Positions 43,413 through 52,261 of a stretch of 64,000 bases of DNA are shown here, one piece after another. Position 1 is the first letter of the stretch. Each line of letters starts with the position of its first letter. The stretch comes from Halobacteria archaeon HArc-gm2 (GTDB lineage: Archaea; Halobacteriota; Halobacteria; Halobacteriales; Haloarculaceae): assembly GCA_025517465.1 (NCBI GenBank), contig JAOPKE010000001.1, forward strand, positions 186,001 through 250,000, written 5' to 3'. The notes beneath the pieces are model-generated. The model did not search any database, was not told the DNA's origin, and was given only the letters and a program-made list of their open reading frames with translations. A program made the position numbers and the translations under genes.

Positions 43413-44279
43413 TTACTCCGGGTCTTCTTGCAGTCGCTTGGTCGTCTCGACGAGCGGGTGTGCTCCGTAGTCGACCACCTCGATGTCCGCGATGGAGGAG
43501 AGATCGGACTTCTCGGCGGTGCGGGCCATCCCCAGGTCGACCGGCTGGTCGAGGACGATGACGTACGCGTCCATCGTGTCGACGCCGATCCGTTCGGCGG
43601 CTTTCACCCGGTGGTGGCCGTCGGCCAGGAGGAGCGTCGGCTGTTGCTCGTCACCGGCGCTCCCTCCGAAGTCCTCCACGGTAGACTGTGAGGGCGAGCG
43701 ACCGCCGCCGTTGTCGATGACGACGAGCGGTTCGGCGAGACCGCGCCGGAGTTCGTAGATCCGTCCCTCCAGTTCGTCCGCGTAGACGGTGTCCTGGGTC
43801 GGTGTCAGCGCCGCGAGGTCGACCTGGCGGCGCTCCTCGCGAGCGGTGACGTCGTGGATGCTCTCCAGCGTCCGGGTGAGCTTGTCCACCTTGCTCGGGG
43901 TGGCGCGTTCGATCTGTGAGCGGATGACGTCGGCGTTGGAGATGATGCCGACGAGGTGGCCGGCGTCGTCGACGACGGGCAGCTTCTGGATGCCTGAACG
44001 GAGGATGACGCGTGCGGCGTCCTGGACGGCCATCTCCGGGTGGGCGACCAGGATGTCGTCGCTCATCACCCGGAACATCGGCTCGTGGTCGTCGGCGAGC
44101 AACAGGTCCCTGGAGCTGACGAATCCTTCGACTCGGCGGCCGTCAGTGACGGGAAACCCGCTGTGGTCGTCGCTCTCGTCGATGCGACGGGCGACGTCGG
44201 CGACCGTGTCGTCGAGCGACACCGTCGACACCTCGCTGGTCATGTACTCCCGGACGCGGGGCTTGCCCTCCTCGGCCAT
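43413..44279 (-). CDS. CBS-pair protein with ParB/serine-kinase-like domain
   Basis: A 288-residue protein. Two CBS motifs (about 10-60 and 70-125) form a nucleotide-sensing Bateman module. The C-terminal domain contains LLLADGHHRVKAAERIG. The DGHHR signature belongs to the ParB/sulfiredoxin fold and is shared with archaeal SerK, an ADP-dependent free-serine kinase that makes O-phosphoserine for cysteine. Whether this one is a kinase is inference; it lacks the HTH of partition ParB. A Gly/Ser/Gln-rich insert of about 25 residues precedes the motif. It is between the mutase and the DHH gene on the same strand. Confidence 0.78.
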   Translation of the reverse strand: MAEEGKPRVREYMTSEVSTVSLDDTVADVARRIDESDDHSGFPVTDGRRVEGFVSSRDLLLADDHEPMFRVMSDDILVAHPEMAVQDAARVILRSGIQKLPVVDDAGHLVGIISNADVIRSQIERATPSKVDKLTRTLESIHDVTAREERRQVDLAALTPTQDTVYADELEGRIYELRRGLAEPLVVIDNGGGRSPSQSTVEDFGGSAGDEQQPTLLLADGHHRVKAAERIGVDTMDAYVIVLDQPVDLGMARTAEKSDLSSIADIEVVDYGAHPLVETTKRLQEDPE

Positions 44280-44343
44280 TGGTGGGATCAGACGCCGGTG
44301 GAGGAAAAAGACCCCGTTCGGCGGCGGGGCGGTTCCCCGGCGC

Positions 44344-45831
44344 TCACTCCTCGGTGACCTCTTCGAGGAACTCCCGGTCGCTCTCGAACGTCTCGGGGCC
44401 GTACACGGACGTCAGCAGGCGGTCGGAGTTGCCCTGGAGCGTCTCCAGGAAGCGGTCGTCGACGACGGCACGGACGACCTCGTGGAGCGACTCGTCGCGG
44501 TCCTCGATGGTGTCGAGGACGCCCAGCGTGATCTGCGCGCCGGCCATGTCGGCGTGGCCGCCGGCGCTCCCGATCTGGCCGAATGCGTCCCGGAGCGTCT
44601 CGCCCAGATCGATGTCCGTCCCGCGGGCGCGTGCCGAGACGTAGATGGTGCCGTCCTGGACGCCGTAGACGAGCGTCGCGTTGACGTCTTCCAGCGTGAG
44701 GAGCCTGTCGGCGGCCTGGGCGAGCGCGTCCCGGTCAGAGAGTTCGCCGACGCAACTCAGCAGGACCGAGCCTTCCTCCCGGCGGTTCTGTATCGCGCGG
44801 CCCACGGTCTGGAGCGTCTCGGCGGTGATGCTGGGTTGTTCGATGCGCTGGAGCGCCTCCATGTCGGCGTGTGGGAGGAGAAACGCGGCGGCCTCGAAGT
44901 CGTCCGGCGAGACCTCCCGGCGAAACTCCTTCGTGTCGACGCGGATGCCGAACAGGAGCCCGGTCGCCACGGTCTGGTCGACGTCACCGCCGAGGCGGCG
45001 GACGTAGTCGACCAGCAACGTGCTCGTCGCGCCGACGTCGCTCCGCAGGTCGACGAACCGCGCCTCGATGGGCGCCCGGGGCGGGTGGTGGTCGATGACG
45101 ACGTCGATCTCCGTCTCGTGGGGGAGCTGGTCGTTGACGCCAGGACGGGAGTGGTCGACCAGGGCGAAGCCGTCGTACTCCGAGAGGTCCGATTCGTCGT
45201 CGAGATTGTGGAGGTCGAACTCCAGCAGGTTCACGAACGCCCGGTTCTCCTGGTGGGATATCTCGCCGTAGTAGCAGACGTCGGTCTCACAGCCCACCGC
45301 CTCGGCGATGCGGGCGAGCGTGATGGCGCTGGCGATGGCGTCGGGGTCCGGGTTGTCGTGGGTCACGACCGCCAGCCGGCCGTCGACGTCGCGCAACACC
45401 CGCTGGAGCTGGCGCACCTGCAGCCCGCCGTCACCGATGGAGTGGCACAGCTCCTCGGCGACGACGTTGCCGGGATCGACGACCTGGTCCGCGACGGTCG
45501 CGAGCGCCCCACTGGTCTCCGGCGTCGGGTTCCGTCCGGCGTACGCCAGGACCATCGACTCCGGGAACACCGTGGCGACCGCCCTGGCGGCCTGCAGGTT
45601 GGTCTCGCCGTCCTCGGCGGTAATCAGCACCGAGTCGGGGTCGGCGCCGAGGTCGCGCAGCGTCGCCTGGTCGCTCGGGTCGCCCGGAACGACTCGAATC
45701 CCGCCCGACCGGAGCGTGTCCACCCGGTGCTCGTCGTCCGTCACGACGAGCAGGTCCCCGCGCTGGTCTTCGAGCGCGGAGAGCAGCCTCCTGCCGAGGG
45801 GACCGGTCCCCAGCACCAGGCGAGAAGTCAT
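44344..45831 (-). CDS. TrkA-N / DHH-DHHA1 phosphoesterase
   Basis: A 495-residue fusion. The N-terminal Rossmann domain of RCK/TrkA type (SRLVLGTGPLGRRLLSALED) covers about 1-115. A DHH domain follows, with VVTHDNPDPDAIASA, then ALVDHSRPG and VVIDHHPP supplying metal-binding Asp and His residues. The C-terminal DHHA1 domain has GSAGGHADMAGAQI. The catalytic part resembles GdpP, NrnA and the archaeal c-di-AMP or nano-RNA hydrolases. With an RCK domain attached, a link between c-di-AMP and potassium balance is attractive but unproven. ATG start, 65 bases from the CBS-ParB gene. Confidence 0.88.
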   Translation of the reverse strand: MTSRLVLGTGPLGRRLLSALEDQRGDLLVVTDDEHRVDTLRSGGIRVVPGDPSDQATLRDLGADPDSVLITAEDGETNLQAARAVATVFPESMVLAYAGRNPTPETSGALATVADQVVDPGNVVAEELCHSIGDGGLQVRQLQRVLRDVDGRLAVVTHDNPDPDAIASAITLARIAEAVGCETDVCYYGEISHQENRAFVNLLEFDLHNLDDESDLSEYDGFALVDHSRPGVNDQLPHETEIDVVIDHHPPRAPIEARFVDLRSDVGATSTLLVDYVRRLGGDVDQTVATGLLFGIRVDTKEFRREVSPDDFEAAAFLLPHADMEALQRIEQPSITAETLQTVGRAIQNRREEGSVLLSCVGELSDRDALAQAADRLLTLEDVNATLVYGVQDGTIYVSARARGTDIDLGETLRDAFGQIGSAGGHADMAGAQITLGVLDTIEDRDESLHEVVRAVVDDRFLETLQGNSDRLLTSVYGPETFESDREFLEEVTEE

Positions 45832-45908
45832 GGAGAGTGTTCGGCCTTCGAGCGTCTAAAAGGCACGCATCGACGTACGGTGGACATCGGGCGAGACGGA
45901 CTCGGTGA

Positions 45909-46337
45909 TCACTTCAGTCGTTCCTGGAGGAAGGAGGGATGGGCCGCCGTGACTCCTTCGACGCCGAGGATCGACTCCTCGATGACGTCACCGACGGCGC
46001 CGCCGTCGGCCGCGCGGACCTCTGCCATCAGCATGTGGTCGCCGCTGGAGGTGTACAGCGACTCCACCTCCTCGAGGTCGGCGAGTTCGCGGGTGGACTC
46101 TACGTAACAGTCGCTCGCGACGTCGATGCCGACGAGCGCGATCGTCTGGCTCGCGAGCTTCTTCGGGTCGACGTCGGCGGAGTAGCCGACGATGACCCCC
46201 TCCTCTTCGAGTTTCTGGATGTACTTTCGAACCGTGGGTTTCGAGACGTCGGCCCGGTTCGCTATCTCCGCGTACGAGGCCTGCGCGTCCTCCTCGAGAA
46301 CAGACAGAATGCGACGCTCCGTAGACTCCGCGCTCAT
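45909..46337 (-). CDS. Lrp/AsnC-family regulator
   Basis: A 142-residue regulator. The N-terminal HTH is RRILSVLEEDAQASYAEIAN then RADVSKPTVRKYIQKLEEEG, and the C-terminal RAM (ACT-like) domain includes ALVGIDVASDCYVESTREL and HMLMAEVRAADGG. Such proteins sense amino acids or 2-oxoacids. It lies directly downstream of the oxidoreductase genes on the same strand (54 bases after porB), so it may respond to central carbon status and regulate that operon. The ATG at 46337 is chosen; the longer frame upstream lies inside porB. Confidence 0.9.
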   Translation of the reverse strand: MSAESTERRILSVLEEDAQASYAEIANRADVSKPTVRKYIQKLEEEGVIVGYSADVDPKKLASQTIALVGIDVASDCYVESTRELADLEEVESLYTSSGDHMLMAEVRAADGGAVGDVIEESILGVEGVTAAHPSFLQERLK

Positions 46338-46390
46338 AGCCAGTTCTTTTTCCCGCGTATGAAAATATGTTCCGGATTCGCAAACGACGG

Positions 46391-47329
46391 TTATTTGTGG
46401 TGTTCGAGCAGCTCGTCGGCCGCGCGTTCCCACTGGTAATCCTCGTCGAAGTACCGCTCCGCGAGCGGTTCCTCCGGGGCCTCGCCGAGCGCCTGCTTCT
46501 CCTCGCCGTAGGACGGCCGCTCGTCCTCGACGTAGTAACGTCCGGTCAGCACCTCGCCCTCGTAGAGCTTGGACTCGGTCTCGAACATCATCTCCGCCGC
46601 TTCCTCGCGGTTCGAGACGTCGAAGTCGTAGTCGTCGGACTGCTGGACGTCGGTGTAGGGGACGTACTGCTTCGCGTCCTTGTTCCAGGTCGGACACTGG
46701 GTCAGGAAGTCGATGTGCGCGAAGCCGTCGTGCTCGATGGCCTCGGCGATGATCTCCTTGGCCTGGTTCGGGTTGACCGCGGCCGTCCGGGCGACGTACG
46801 TCGCGCCGGAGGTCAGGGACAGCGACAGCGGCCGGATCGGCGACTTGGCGCTGCCCGAGGGCTGGGTCTTGGACTTGTGGCCCTTCGGCGACGTCGGGGA
46901 CGTCTGGCCCTTCGTCAGCCCGAAGATCTCGTTGTTGAAGACGATGGAGACCATGTCGTGGTTCTCCCGGGCAGTGTGCATGAAGTGGTTGCCGCCGATG
47001 CCGTAGTTGTCACCGTCGCCGCCTGCCGCGATGACGGTCAACTCGGGGTTGGCCAGCTTCGCTGCGCGTGCGACCGGGAGCTCACGGCCGTGGATGGTGT
47101 GGAAGCCGTAGCTGTTGAAGTAGCTGTTGAGCTTCCCCGAGCAGCCGATGCCGGTGAACAGCGCCACCTCGTCGGGGTTCTTCCCGACCTCGGGCATGGC
47201 CTGTTTCAGCGCCTTCAGGACGCCGAAGTCGCCACACCCTGGACACCACGTCGCCTGCGGTTCGATGCCGGGCGTGAACTCGTCTCGTTCGGTCTCTCGT
47301 TCGTTGCCGATTGCTGAGAATGCACTCAT
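46391..47329 (-). CDS. porB: 2-Oxoacid:ferredoxin oxidoreductase beta subunit, probably pyruvate
   Basis: A 312-residue thiamine-diphosphate subunit that decarboxylates 2-oxoacids and passes electrons to ferredoxin. Cysteine ligands for a 4Fe-4S cluster are seen in WCPGCGDFG and GIGCSGK, and one more lies near the C-terminal third (TQCPTWN). The TPP motif starts GGDGDNYGIGGNHFMH and ends VFNNEIFG. The size pair 633/312 matches haloarchaeal pyruvate oxidoreductase better than the 2-oxoglutarate enzyme, from memory. It starts two bases after the alpha subunit stop. Confidence 0.88.
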   Translation of the reverse strand: MSAFSAIGNERETERDEFTPGIEPQATWCPGCGDFGVLKALKQAMPEVGKNPDEVALFTGIGCSGKLNSYFNSYGFHTIHGRELPVARAAKLANPELTVIAAGGDGDNYGIGGNHFMHTARENHDMVSIVFNNEIFGLTKGQTSPTSPKGHKSKTQPSGSAKSPIRPLSLSLTSGATYVARTAAVNPNQAKEIIAEAIEHDGFAHIDFLTQCPTWNKDAKQYVPYTDVQQSDDYDFDVSNREEAAEMMFETESKLYEGEVLTGRYYVEDERPSYGEEKQALGEAPEEPLAERYFDEDYQWERAADELLEHHK

Positions 47330-47331
47330 TG

Positions 47332-49233
47332 TTAGTCACCTGCCGCGGGGACGTACTTCATGTTCGTCGCGGCCAGTTCCTCGCCGTCGATGCTGGTCTC
47401 GAAGCCCTCGACTATCTCTGCCGGTTCGAACGGGTTGCCGTTGTACTTCAGCAGGCTGGAGAGCTTCGGTCCGAAGCGGCCGATCTCTTTCTGGGTCAGT
47501 CCGCGGAACTGACCGGAGGCGTTCATCTCGACGACGAGCGCCTCGTCGACGGATTCGAGCCACTCGCTGACCTCCTCGACCGGATACGGCATCATGTCGG
47601 AGACGCCGAGGGCCTTGACCGAGTGGCCGGCGTCGTTGAGCCGGTCGACCGCCTCGAAGGCCGTGTCCTGGTGGCTGCCCCAGATGAGGATGCCGTGGTC
47701 GGCGTCCTCGGGTCCGTAGTAGGTCTGGTGGGAGCTGTTCTCGTCCAGGTCGGCGCGGATGTCGTCGAGCTTGTCGAGCCGACGGTTCATCTGCGCGATG
47801 CGGTTGTCGGGGTCCTCGCTGATGTGGCCCGACGGGTTGTGCTCGTTGCCGGTCGCGAGGTAGCGCCCGCCCTCCTGGCCGGGAACCGACCGTGGACTGA
47901 CGTTCGAGCCGTCCTCCGGTTCGTGGAGGAAGCGCTGGAACTTGCCAGAGGAGTGGTGGGCCGCCTCCGCGATCTCCTCCTCGGTGAGCACCGAGCCCGG
48001 GTCGGAGTTGGGCTGGCGGTCGAAGAAGCTCTCGTCGACGTTGCGGAGTTCGCCCTGGAGCTTCTGGTCGTAGACGACGATGCTCGGGATCTGGTACTCG
48101 TAGGCGATGCGGAACGCCTGGCGCGTCTGGTCGTAACACTCCCGGATGTTCCCGGGCGCGAAGACGACGCGGGCCGAGTCGCCCTGGCTCGTGTAGAGGA
48201 CGTGCTCGAGGTCGGCCTGTTCGGGCTTCGTCGGCATCCCCGTCGAGGGGCCGGCGCGCATCGCTTCGACGAGCACGATCGGCGTCTCCGTCATCTCGGC
48301 GAGGCCGAGGGGTTCCGACATCAGCGCGAAGCCGCCGCCGGAGGAGCCGGACATCGCCTTGACGCCGGTGTGAGACGCGCCCAGCGCGAGCGCCGCCGCG
48401 GCGATCTCGTCTTCCACCTGTTCGGAGATCCCGCCGAACTTGGGCAGGTGCTGGGACATGAGCGTGAACACGTCGGTCCACGGCGTCATGGGGTAGCCGG
48501 CGATGAACCGGCAGCCCTCGTCCAGCGCGCCGTAGGTGATGGCGTTCGACCCCGAGAGCAGCACCTGGTCCTCGTCGTGGGGCTCGGACTCGGGGATGCG
48601 GAGCTCGTGTTCGTGCTCCATCTCCTGGACCTGCTCGTAGGCCTGGTCGAGCACGTCGAGGTTCGCCTCCATGATGTCGCCGGACATGTTCTGCTCGATG
48701 AGCTCCTCGAAGTAGGAGAGATCCATGTCCAGCAGCGCGGCGGTCGCCGCGACGCCGGCGGTGTTGCGCATGACCTCGCGGCCGTGTTCCCGGGCGATAG
48801 AGCGCAGATCGAGCGGATACACGTGCCAGTCGTTCTCCTCGGCACGCGCCTCCAGCTCCGTCACCGCGACGTCGTCCTCGTCGAGGAGCCCCTCGTCGTA
48901 GACGATCACGCCGCCCTCGCGGAGGTCGTCCAGGTTCTCCGAGAGGGGTTTGAGCTCTTCGTTCCCGTAGTACGCTTCTTCCTGTGGATTCCGTGCGAAG
49001 GAGTCTCCGAGGGCAAGAAGGAAATTGTAGCCGTCGCCGCGAGACCGGACGTCTTCCTGGCTCGCGCGTACCTCTACGTAGGTGTGGCCGCCCCGGATGC
49101 GCGAGGGATAGTGTCGATGGGTGAAAACGTGCAGTCCCGAGCGCATCAGGGCCTTTGCAAAGTTCTGACTCGTCGAGTCGATCCCGTCACCGGAACCGCC
49201 CGCGATTCGCCAGATTAGTTCCTGGCCTGTCAT
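47332..49233 (-). CDS. porA: 2-Oxoacid:ferredoxin oxidoreductase alpha subunit, probably pyruvate
   Basis: A 633-residue fused gamma-alpha subunit. Residues 1-190 form the gamma part (RIAGGSGDGIDSTSQNFAKA and HYPSRIRGGHTYVEVRAS, which contact CoA). The rest is the alpha part with LSGSNAITYGALDEGCRFIA, the pyrimidine-binding region MSGSSGGGFALMSEPLGLAE and PTKPEQADLEHVLY. Together with PorB it replaces pyruvate dehydrogenase in haloarchaea. It is the first gene of a porA-porB-lrp run; the 341 bases upstream include the operon promoter. Confidence 0.9.
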   Translation of the reverse strand: MTGQELIWRIAGGSGDGIDSTSQNFAKALMRSGLHVFTHRHYPSRIRGGHTYVEVRASQEDVRSRGDGYNFLLALGDSFARNPQEEAYYGNEELKPLSENLDDLREGGVIVYDEGLLDEDDVAVTELEARAEENDWHVYPLDLRSIAREHGREVMRNTAGVAATAALLDMDLSYFEELIEQNMSGDIMEANLDVLDQAYEQVQEMEHEHELRIPESEPHDEDQVLLSGSNAITYGALDEGCRFIAGYPMTPWTDVFTLMSQHLPKFGGISEQVEDEIAAAALALGASHTGVKAMSGSSGGGFALMSEPLGLAEMTETPIVLVEAMRAGPSTGMPTKPEQADLEHVLYTSQGDSARVVFAPGNIRECYDQTRQAFRIAYEYQIPSIVVYDQKLQGELRNVDESFFDRQPNSDPGSVLTEEEIAEAAHHSSGKFQRFLHEPEDGSNVSPRSVPGQEGGRYLATGNEHNPSGHISEDPDNRIAQMNRRLDKLDDIRADLDENSSHQTYYGPEDADHGILIWGSHQDTAFEAVDRLNDAGHSVKALGVSDMMPYPVEEVSEWLESVDEALVVEMNASGQFRGLTQKEIGRFGPKLSSLLKYNGNPFEPAEIVEGFETSIDGEELAATNMKYVPAAGD

Positions 49234-49574
49234 GGTAAATCATCGGCCCCAGATCGGGTGCCGTGTATCGGGCTTAGGAGGGCCGTGACTAAAGATTTTC
49301 CACTATAACGCAGTTCATTAATCGTTATCGATAGCAAGATGGGGTTCAACTGAACGATTTTGACTCCGCGAGTGGTCAGCTAGCACGTCGAACGCGCCAC
49401 CCGCTCACTCGGGTGATACCCAGCCGCACGGCTCCGGTCTCTCGAACCGATCTCTCCACATTCTGTCAAAACCGTCGACCCGCTCGGAATACGTGTCAGG
49501 ATCATGGTGATCAATCGTGTGGGTTCCTTCGTGGGTAGCGACCTGTCGCGCGCGAAAGCGGCTCGCCTGCGTCC
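49234..49574. other. Intergenic region upstream of porA
   Basis: It holds an A/T-rich stretch at 49283-49335 that includes TTAATCGTTATCG and should contain the porA promoter, and one perfect hairpin CACCCG-CTCACT-CGGGTG at 49397-49414. No coding frame is supported. Confidence 0.5.
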
Positions 49575-50729
49575 TCACCTTGGCGCCTGTCGGTAGATGA
49601 GGTTCCGCTGGACGTCGTTGGCGCCCTCGTAGATGACCGGGATCCTGGAGTCACGGAAGACCCGGGAGATGCGTCGGTCGGTGAGGACAGAGCGGCCGCC
49701 GTGGAGTTGCATGCCCGTCTCGGCGCACTCCGTCGCGGTTTCGGTCGCCTTGGTCTTGGCCAGCGCCGCCCAGTAGCCTGCGTCGTCGCTGTCGGCGACC
49801 TTGTCGGCAGCGCGCCAGACGAGCGTGCGCGCGGACTCGAACTCCAGGCGCATGTCGGCGAGGTGGTGCTGGACGGCCTGGAACTCGTCGACGGTGCGAC
49901 CGAACGCCTCGCGGTCGTGGACGAACTCCGATGCCTCTTCGATAGCCGCCGCGGCGAGGCCGACGCCCTGGCCCCCGACGATGACGCGGCCGTGGTTGAA
50001 AAAGTCCGCGAGCATGTAGAAGCCCGCACCCTCCACGCCGATAAGGTGGTCCTCGGGGATGCGACAGCCGTCGAGGGTGATGTGGGCCTGCTTCGACGCC
50101 CGCATGGCCATCTTCTCCGGGATGTGTTCGGCCTCGTACCCCTCGGCGTCCGTGGGGACGATGAACAGCGAGTAGTTGCCGTACCGGTTGTCCTCGTCGT
50201 CGCCGGTCTTCGCGTAGAGGGTCACCCAGTCGGCCTCGACGCCGTTGCCGATCCAGTACTTCTCGCCGTCGATGACCCACTCGTCTCCCTCCTTCTCGGC
50301 GGTCGTGGCCATCCCCGCCAGGTCGCTCCCGGTCTCCGGCTCAGACACCGCCAGACCGGTGATCTGGTCGTTCTCCGCGACGGGCCGCAGGAACTCCTCT
50401 TTCTGCCAGTCGTCGCCGTGTTCCTCGACGATTTCGGCCCCGAAGCTCGCCAGCTGGAGCGTCAGCGCGATGCCAGCGTCGGCGCGGTAGAACTCCTCGG
50501 CGATGGCCAGCACCTGGTGCAGGGACAGGCCCCGACCGCCCCACTCTTCGCCGATGTCCTGGGCGACGAGGTCCGCGTCCATCCCCGCTTCGAGTATTTC
50601 GTGGGGGTACTCCCCGGAGGCGTAGTACTCCGCCGCGTTCGGCGCGATGTGTTCCTCGGCGAAGGCCCGCGCGTCCTGCTTGACCTCGCGTGCCGCTTCG
50701 GGGACGATGTCGTCGTCGAACAGTTCCAT
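49575..50729 (-). CDS. Acyl-CoA dehydrogenase
   Basis: A 384-residue flavoenzyme for the first step of fatty-acid or branched-chain acyl-CoA oxidation. The FAD/substrate motif GLAVSEPETGSDLAGM lies near residue 125, GRVIVGGQGVGLA follows, and QLHGG marks the FAD-binding loop. The catalytic Glu is in VIYEGANDVQRNLI near the C-terminus. Chain-length preference cannot be read. The ATG at 50729 with TGTATTTGG about 28 bases upstream is preferred over a longer frame. Electrons would go to ETF, not present here. Confidence 0.93.
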   Translation of the reverse strand: MELFDDDIVPEAAREVKQDARAFAEEHIAPNAAEYYASGEYPHEILEAGMDADLVAQDIGEEWGGRGLSLHQVLAIAEEFYRADAGIALTLQLASFGAEIVEEHGDDWQKEEFLRPVAENDQITGLAVSEPETGSDLAGMATTAEKEGDEWVIDGEKYWIGNGVEADWVTLYAKTGDDEDNRYGNYSLFIVPTDAEGYEAEHIPEKMAMRASKQAHITLDGCRIPEDHLIGVEGAGFYMLADFFNHGRVIVGGQGVGLAAAAIEEASEFVHDREAFGRTVDEFQAVQHHLADMRLEFESARTLVWRAADKVADSDDAGYWAALAKTKATETATECAETGMQLHGGRSVLTDRRISRVFRDSRIPVIYEGANDVQRNLIYRQAPR

Positions 50730-50832
50730 ACACGATAGACGATACCCCGCGCCAAATACACATTGAAACAACTACAAATCTAAAACGAGTTTACTCGGCG
50801 GCCGCGAGCGTAGATCGTAGAAATTGTCCCGG

Positions 50833-51435
50833 TCAGACGTCTATCTGTTGCATCAGTGACACGAGTTCTTCGAGTTCGGGGAAGGTGTACACCGTGACGT
50901 CGATGTCGGAGTTCAGCGCGTGGACGCGCGAGTCGAACATCAGCGACATGTCCGTCTCGCGGCCCCCGACGAGTCCGTCGACCATCCCGCTGCCCGGGCC
51001 GAAGGTGAACTTCGGCGGCCCGATGTCGATGGTCGTCTGGAGGACGTTCGCCCAGCCGTCGATGAACGCCGAGGTCATGATGTTGCCGATCTCCTGGATG
51101 GCGGAGCGCTCCATGTCGGTGAACCCGCTGCCGTTCGGGTCCGTCTCGCCCATGTCTCCGACCATTCCCTGGGCGAGTTCCTTGGCGCTCGAGCCGTTGA
51201 ACAGAAAGAGGATGTGGCCGTGGGGCGGTTCGAGCAGCCTGATGCTGATGCCGATCTGTTTCTGGTCGCCGACGTGGGTCTTGATGTCGGCGACGTCGAT
51301 GAAGTTGATCTTGGTTATCTCCATCTCCGTCTCCATCCCCGTCATCTGGCTCAGGTGGTCCGCGACGGTGTTCCCGCCCTCCTTGGCCATCTGGTTGAAC
51401 AACCCCAGTTTGCGTATATCTATCTTCAGACTCAT
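50833..51435 (-). CDS. cheC: Chemotaxis protein CheC
   Basis: A 200-residue CheC-family protein, a CheY-P phosphatase and adaptation factor. Both E-x-x-N active motifs are present: MAKEGGNTVADHLSQMTG and MERSAIQEIGNIMTSAFIDG. No membrane segment is seen. Its partner CheD is not in the window and the gene stands alone, as one of the several CheC paralogues typical of haloarchaea. The ATG at 51435 starts MSLKIDIRKLG; the longer frame upstream is not supported. Confidence 0.88.
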   Translation of the reverse strand: MSLKIDIRKLGLFNQMAKEGGNTVADHLSQMTGMETEMEITKINFIDVADIKTHVGDQKQIGISIRLLEPPHGHILFLFNGSSAKELAQGMVGDMGETDPNGSGFTDMERSAIQEIGNIMTSAFIDGWANVLQTTIDIGPPKFTFGPGSGMVDGLVGGRETDMSLMFDSRVHALNSDIDVTVYTFPELEELVSLMQQIDV

Positions 51436-51537
51436 GGGCGTAACACGAACGTTGCGGGTCGTTTCCCGGCCACCCACATAAGCGATCCACCCCGATTTTC
51501 GCAGGCGAGAATTGGAGCGACGACGGGGCGAGACCGG

Positions 51538-52200
51538 TCAGATCCGGATCGAGACGGCGACCCCCTCTCCCAGGGGCAACAGACCCGTCTCGAACGCGGG
51601 GTCCTCGCCGACGGTCCGGAGGTAGTCGGCGATGCCGCGGCTCATCTCGTTGGCGTCGACGTCCTCGCCGGCAAGCAGCGCGCGCACGTCGTCGAAGTCG
51701 AGCGGGCCCGCTTCGATGGCGTTGTCCGCCGCGACGATTCCACCGACGGGAACCTTGTCGCGGACGGCCTCGAACGCCTCCGCGTAGCGGTGCTTCTCGT
51801 TGTCGATCAGGACCACGTCGAAGGGACCGTCGTAGCGCTCGACGGTCTCGATGGCGTCGCCGTGTTCGAAGCGGGCGCGGTCGGCGAACCCGCCGCGTTC
51901 CAGGTTCTCGCGGGCGTCGTCGAGCTCGTCCGCGTCGATCTCGGTCAGGACGATCTCGCCGTCCTCGGGGAGCGCCGGCGCCATCCAGTACGCCGAGTAG
52001 CCGTAGCCCGAGCCGAACTCGAAGACTCGCTCCGCGTCGACGGAGCGGGCGAGCAGACGGAGCCACCCGCCGACCGCCGGGCCCACCGTCGGGAACCCCT
52101 CTCGGTCGGCGCGGGCGTCCATCTCCTCGATGACCTCGTCGGAAGTCGGCGCCAGCGTCCGGGCGAACTCCTCCGTCACGTCGGGCAGCGGGTCACTCAT
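51538..52200 (-). CDS. O-methyltransferase (SAM-dependent)
   Basis: A 220-residue class I methyltransferase of the catechol/caffeoyl-CoA O-methyltransferase type. The SAM motif I is RVFEFGSGYGYSAYWMA. LTEIDADELDDARENLER is the acidic post-motif that holds the ribose, and DVVLIDNEKHRY carries a metal-binding Asp. The acceptor is unknown. The frame extends three codons to a GTG, but the ATG at 52200 is preferred. It is near cheC, but a functional link is not evident. Confidence 0.87.
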   Translation of the reverse strand: MSDPLPDVTEEFARTLAPTSDEVIEEMDARADREGFPTVGPAVGGWLRLLARSVDAERVFEFGSGYGYSAYWMAPALPEDGEIVLTEIDADELDDARENLERGGFADRARFEHGDAIETVERYDGPFDVVLIDNEKHRYAEAFEAVRDKVPVGGIVAADNAIEAGPLDFDDVRALLAGEDVDANEMSRGIADYLRTVGEDPAFETGLLPLGEGVAVSIRI

Positions 52201-52261
52201 GGCGCCCACTACAGCGCGCGGTCACAAAACGACAGGGGCCGGCGGAACAACCGGCCTCCCG

